This document shows, piece by piece, positions 15,701 to 15,831 of a DNA stretch of 15,831 bases; the stretch's first letter is position 1, and every line of letters begins with the position of its first letter. The translations under genes and the position numbers were made by a program. Origin of the DNA: an uncultured Eubacteriales bacterium (GTDB taxonomy: Bacteria; Bacillota; Clostridia; Lachnospirales; Lachnospiraceae); contig URND01000068.1 of assembly GCA_900549105.1 (NCBI GenBank), forward strand, positions 1 to 15,831. The letters run 5' to 3'. The notes beneath the pieces were generated by a model. That model was given only the letters and a program-made list of their open reading frames with translations. It was not told where the DNA came from and did no database searches.

Positions 15701-15831
15701 ACGTTGAAAGGAATCTATAAAGAGGATAAATTAATTGTCAGCCCGGTGACCGTTGTCAAAAAGGACAGGAGGAGCGGAAATATCATTCCGTTGGCCGGCG
15801 CTGAATTCCGGTTATTGGATGCAGACAGGCA
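12761..15831 (+). CDS. Giant Cys-Gln thioester / SpaA-type surface adhesin (3' end outside window)
   Basis: The frame is open for 1,023 codons from ATG 12761 to the window edge. Residues 1-29 are a signal peptide (cleavage near LYA-SG). Residues about 36-140 resemble a divergent InlB B-repeat (EGYEVEAVEISG, closing IQVYFVAI). An acidic Glu/Ser/Thr/Ala linker follows (about 141-260). A thioester domain (TED, TQXA-type) comes next: Cys327 in TAYCVQYG and Gln386 in AVTQAIIWA are the expected bond partners. After a beta-rich region (about 425-550) come SpaA-like domains at about 552-647, 648-784, 785-885 and 886-992, then a fifth cut by the edge. Candidate isopeptide pairs are Lys557 or Lys558/Glu614, Lys657/Glu744, Lys791/Glu847 and Lys895/Glu958. 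Such proteins are cell-wall adhesins or pilus-tip subunits that can bind host targets covalently through the thioester. A sortase signal is expected beyond the edge but is not seen. Confidence 0.9.
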   Translation, partial: MTKLKSRMAGVMAGLLCIMSILQPLPLYASGEETEPEPVRYRVSALYHGQGNVAITDDSGVKHEISVPEAETAFECDAGASLMLKAEAEEGYEVEAVEISGPEAEIERVEAAAMPDSRNVYESEIQVLSDIQIQVYFVAITENADSESAAEAAPAAEPESATETESAAETESASETKLKDEVRTNETASDMLETESENGLEESENGLESEVESESESGLELETEIMESETAVLETEFQLGEEQDGLLSESERAEAETLSKEMDTAIKVNENMMTLSVGEVGQNWGMYSLFVKPVIIGEFEPDYLSDPYSHIIQTGPTFSECTRTAYCVQYGTPIPAGSYTTETVLPQLQQNYIGYALAYGWKQTGTAYDESQYSSIEARTEYAVTQAIIWACSRGKFNTDSGEAAIHQIIQNTHNPAHGEAYYEQLKAVILNAETIPSFSGNDENNPPTILLSWNSEDKRYESIVSDSNGVLDRYNYAHDGIHFERNGSQLTIWSNNLYTDGVNVSAEYVNNGGANAVVTWNGENGTQDLATYAEISNRVYSYIRIVTEGLGSLELKKKSSNPEASDNNGAYSMEGAVYGIYDASNQEVGRIRTDAGGWGQLTDIPAGTYTVKEIAAPDGFYVDTAAHNVTIVPGQAAALTVEDVPKMEAIDIILAKIDAETETNQPSGSASLEGALFNVKFYNVQQDSDPASSGCEPARHWLLKTDADGYCRFKDSYKVSGDDFYYDSSGKEALPCGTLTIQEAEAPKGYLLNDELFVRKIAAGDSEGVSSYNYPIISDIPQKIQIELEKVDSETGEGTPQGAASLEGAVYEVLDSENKLADTLTVDSRGHAVSKELPTGIYQVKETISSNGYLVDSNAYTVDASNPEDKTSKVLKYKVTSGEDIIRGDVEIVKFYEKLDEDSDTLEGIENVEFTFTSKTTGEVVRKIVTDKKGFATTALAEQPRGSLLFDTYIVTETEYPEEVKPIEPFEVTISEEGVTLKGIYKEDKLIVSPVTVVKKDRRSGNIIPLAGAEFRLLDADR
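13343..13420 (+). repeat. 21-bp in-frame tandem repeat in the adhesin linker
   Basis: Two identical 21-bp units (13343-13363 and 13364-13384) each encode ESENGLE. After five other codons a diverged third unit, ESESGLE, lies at 13400-13420. The repeat length is a multiple of three, so copy changes would lengthen or shorten the stalk without breaking the frame. Confidence 0.85.

Overview
The window looks like a chromosomal piece of a Gram-positive anaerobic fermenter of the Clostridia, most likely a gut Lachnospiraceae. Evidence: strong AGGAGG ribosome binding sites, TTGACA/TATAAT-type promoters, intrinsic hairpin-plus-T terminators, an oxygen-sensitive pyruvate formate-lyase with its activase, and large Firmicutes-type surface proteins with InlB-like and SpaA-like domains. 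No rRNA, tRNA, insertion sequence, phage gene or CRISPR array is visible. All recognised genes are on the + strand.

Layout. (1) 1-939: the 3' end of an EamA/DMT-family permease, overlapping by ATGA a small lipoprotein gene. (2) 978-5430: a promoter, an Rrf2-family regulator with three cysteines, a HAD phosphatase, an 896-residue membrane-anchored surface protein with InlB-type B-repeats, and an orphan EutQ-like cupin 13 nt downstream. (3) 5449-6782: a hairpin whose 3' arm contains the ribosome binding site of enolase, then enolase. (4) 6766-8475: a perfect-consensus promoter inside the end of enolase, a 5'-leader hairpin with a UCCG tetraloop, then ilvN and ilvC of branched-chain amino acid synthesis; ilvB is not here. 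(5) 8485-11685: a strong promoter, a ZTP (pfl-motif) riboswitch with its own terminator, then pflA and pflB and a clear terminator. (6) 11762-12555: a single-domain GT51 peptidoglycan glycosyltransferase with its terminator. (7) 12571-15831: an extended -10 promoter, a roughly 150-nt leader with a possible 8-codon upstream ORF, and the first 1,023 codons of a giant secreted adhesin. This adhesin reads without a stop to the window edge. It has a signal peptide, a divergent InlB-like repeat, an acidic E/S/T-rich linker, a Cys-Gln thioester domain and at least four to five SpaA-like isopeptide domains.

How it fits together. The central block is glycolysis and fermentation (enolase to PEP, pyruvate to formate plus acetyl-CoA by PFL) next to pyruvate-consuming branched-chain amino acid synthesis. 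The ZTP riboswitch would tie PFL expression to 10-formyl-tetrahydrofolate status, since PFL supplies formate. The outer blocks concern the cell surface: two large surface proteins and a peptidoglycan polymerase. The points most worth a second look are the thioester/SpaA adhesin, the ribosome binding site buried in a terminator-like hairpin before enolase, the hairpin at the predicted 5' end of the ilvN transcript, the riboswitch, and the isolated EutQ-like cupin with an encapsulation-peptide-like N-terminus.
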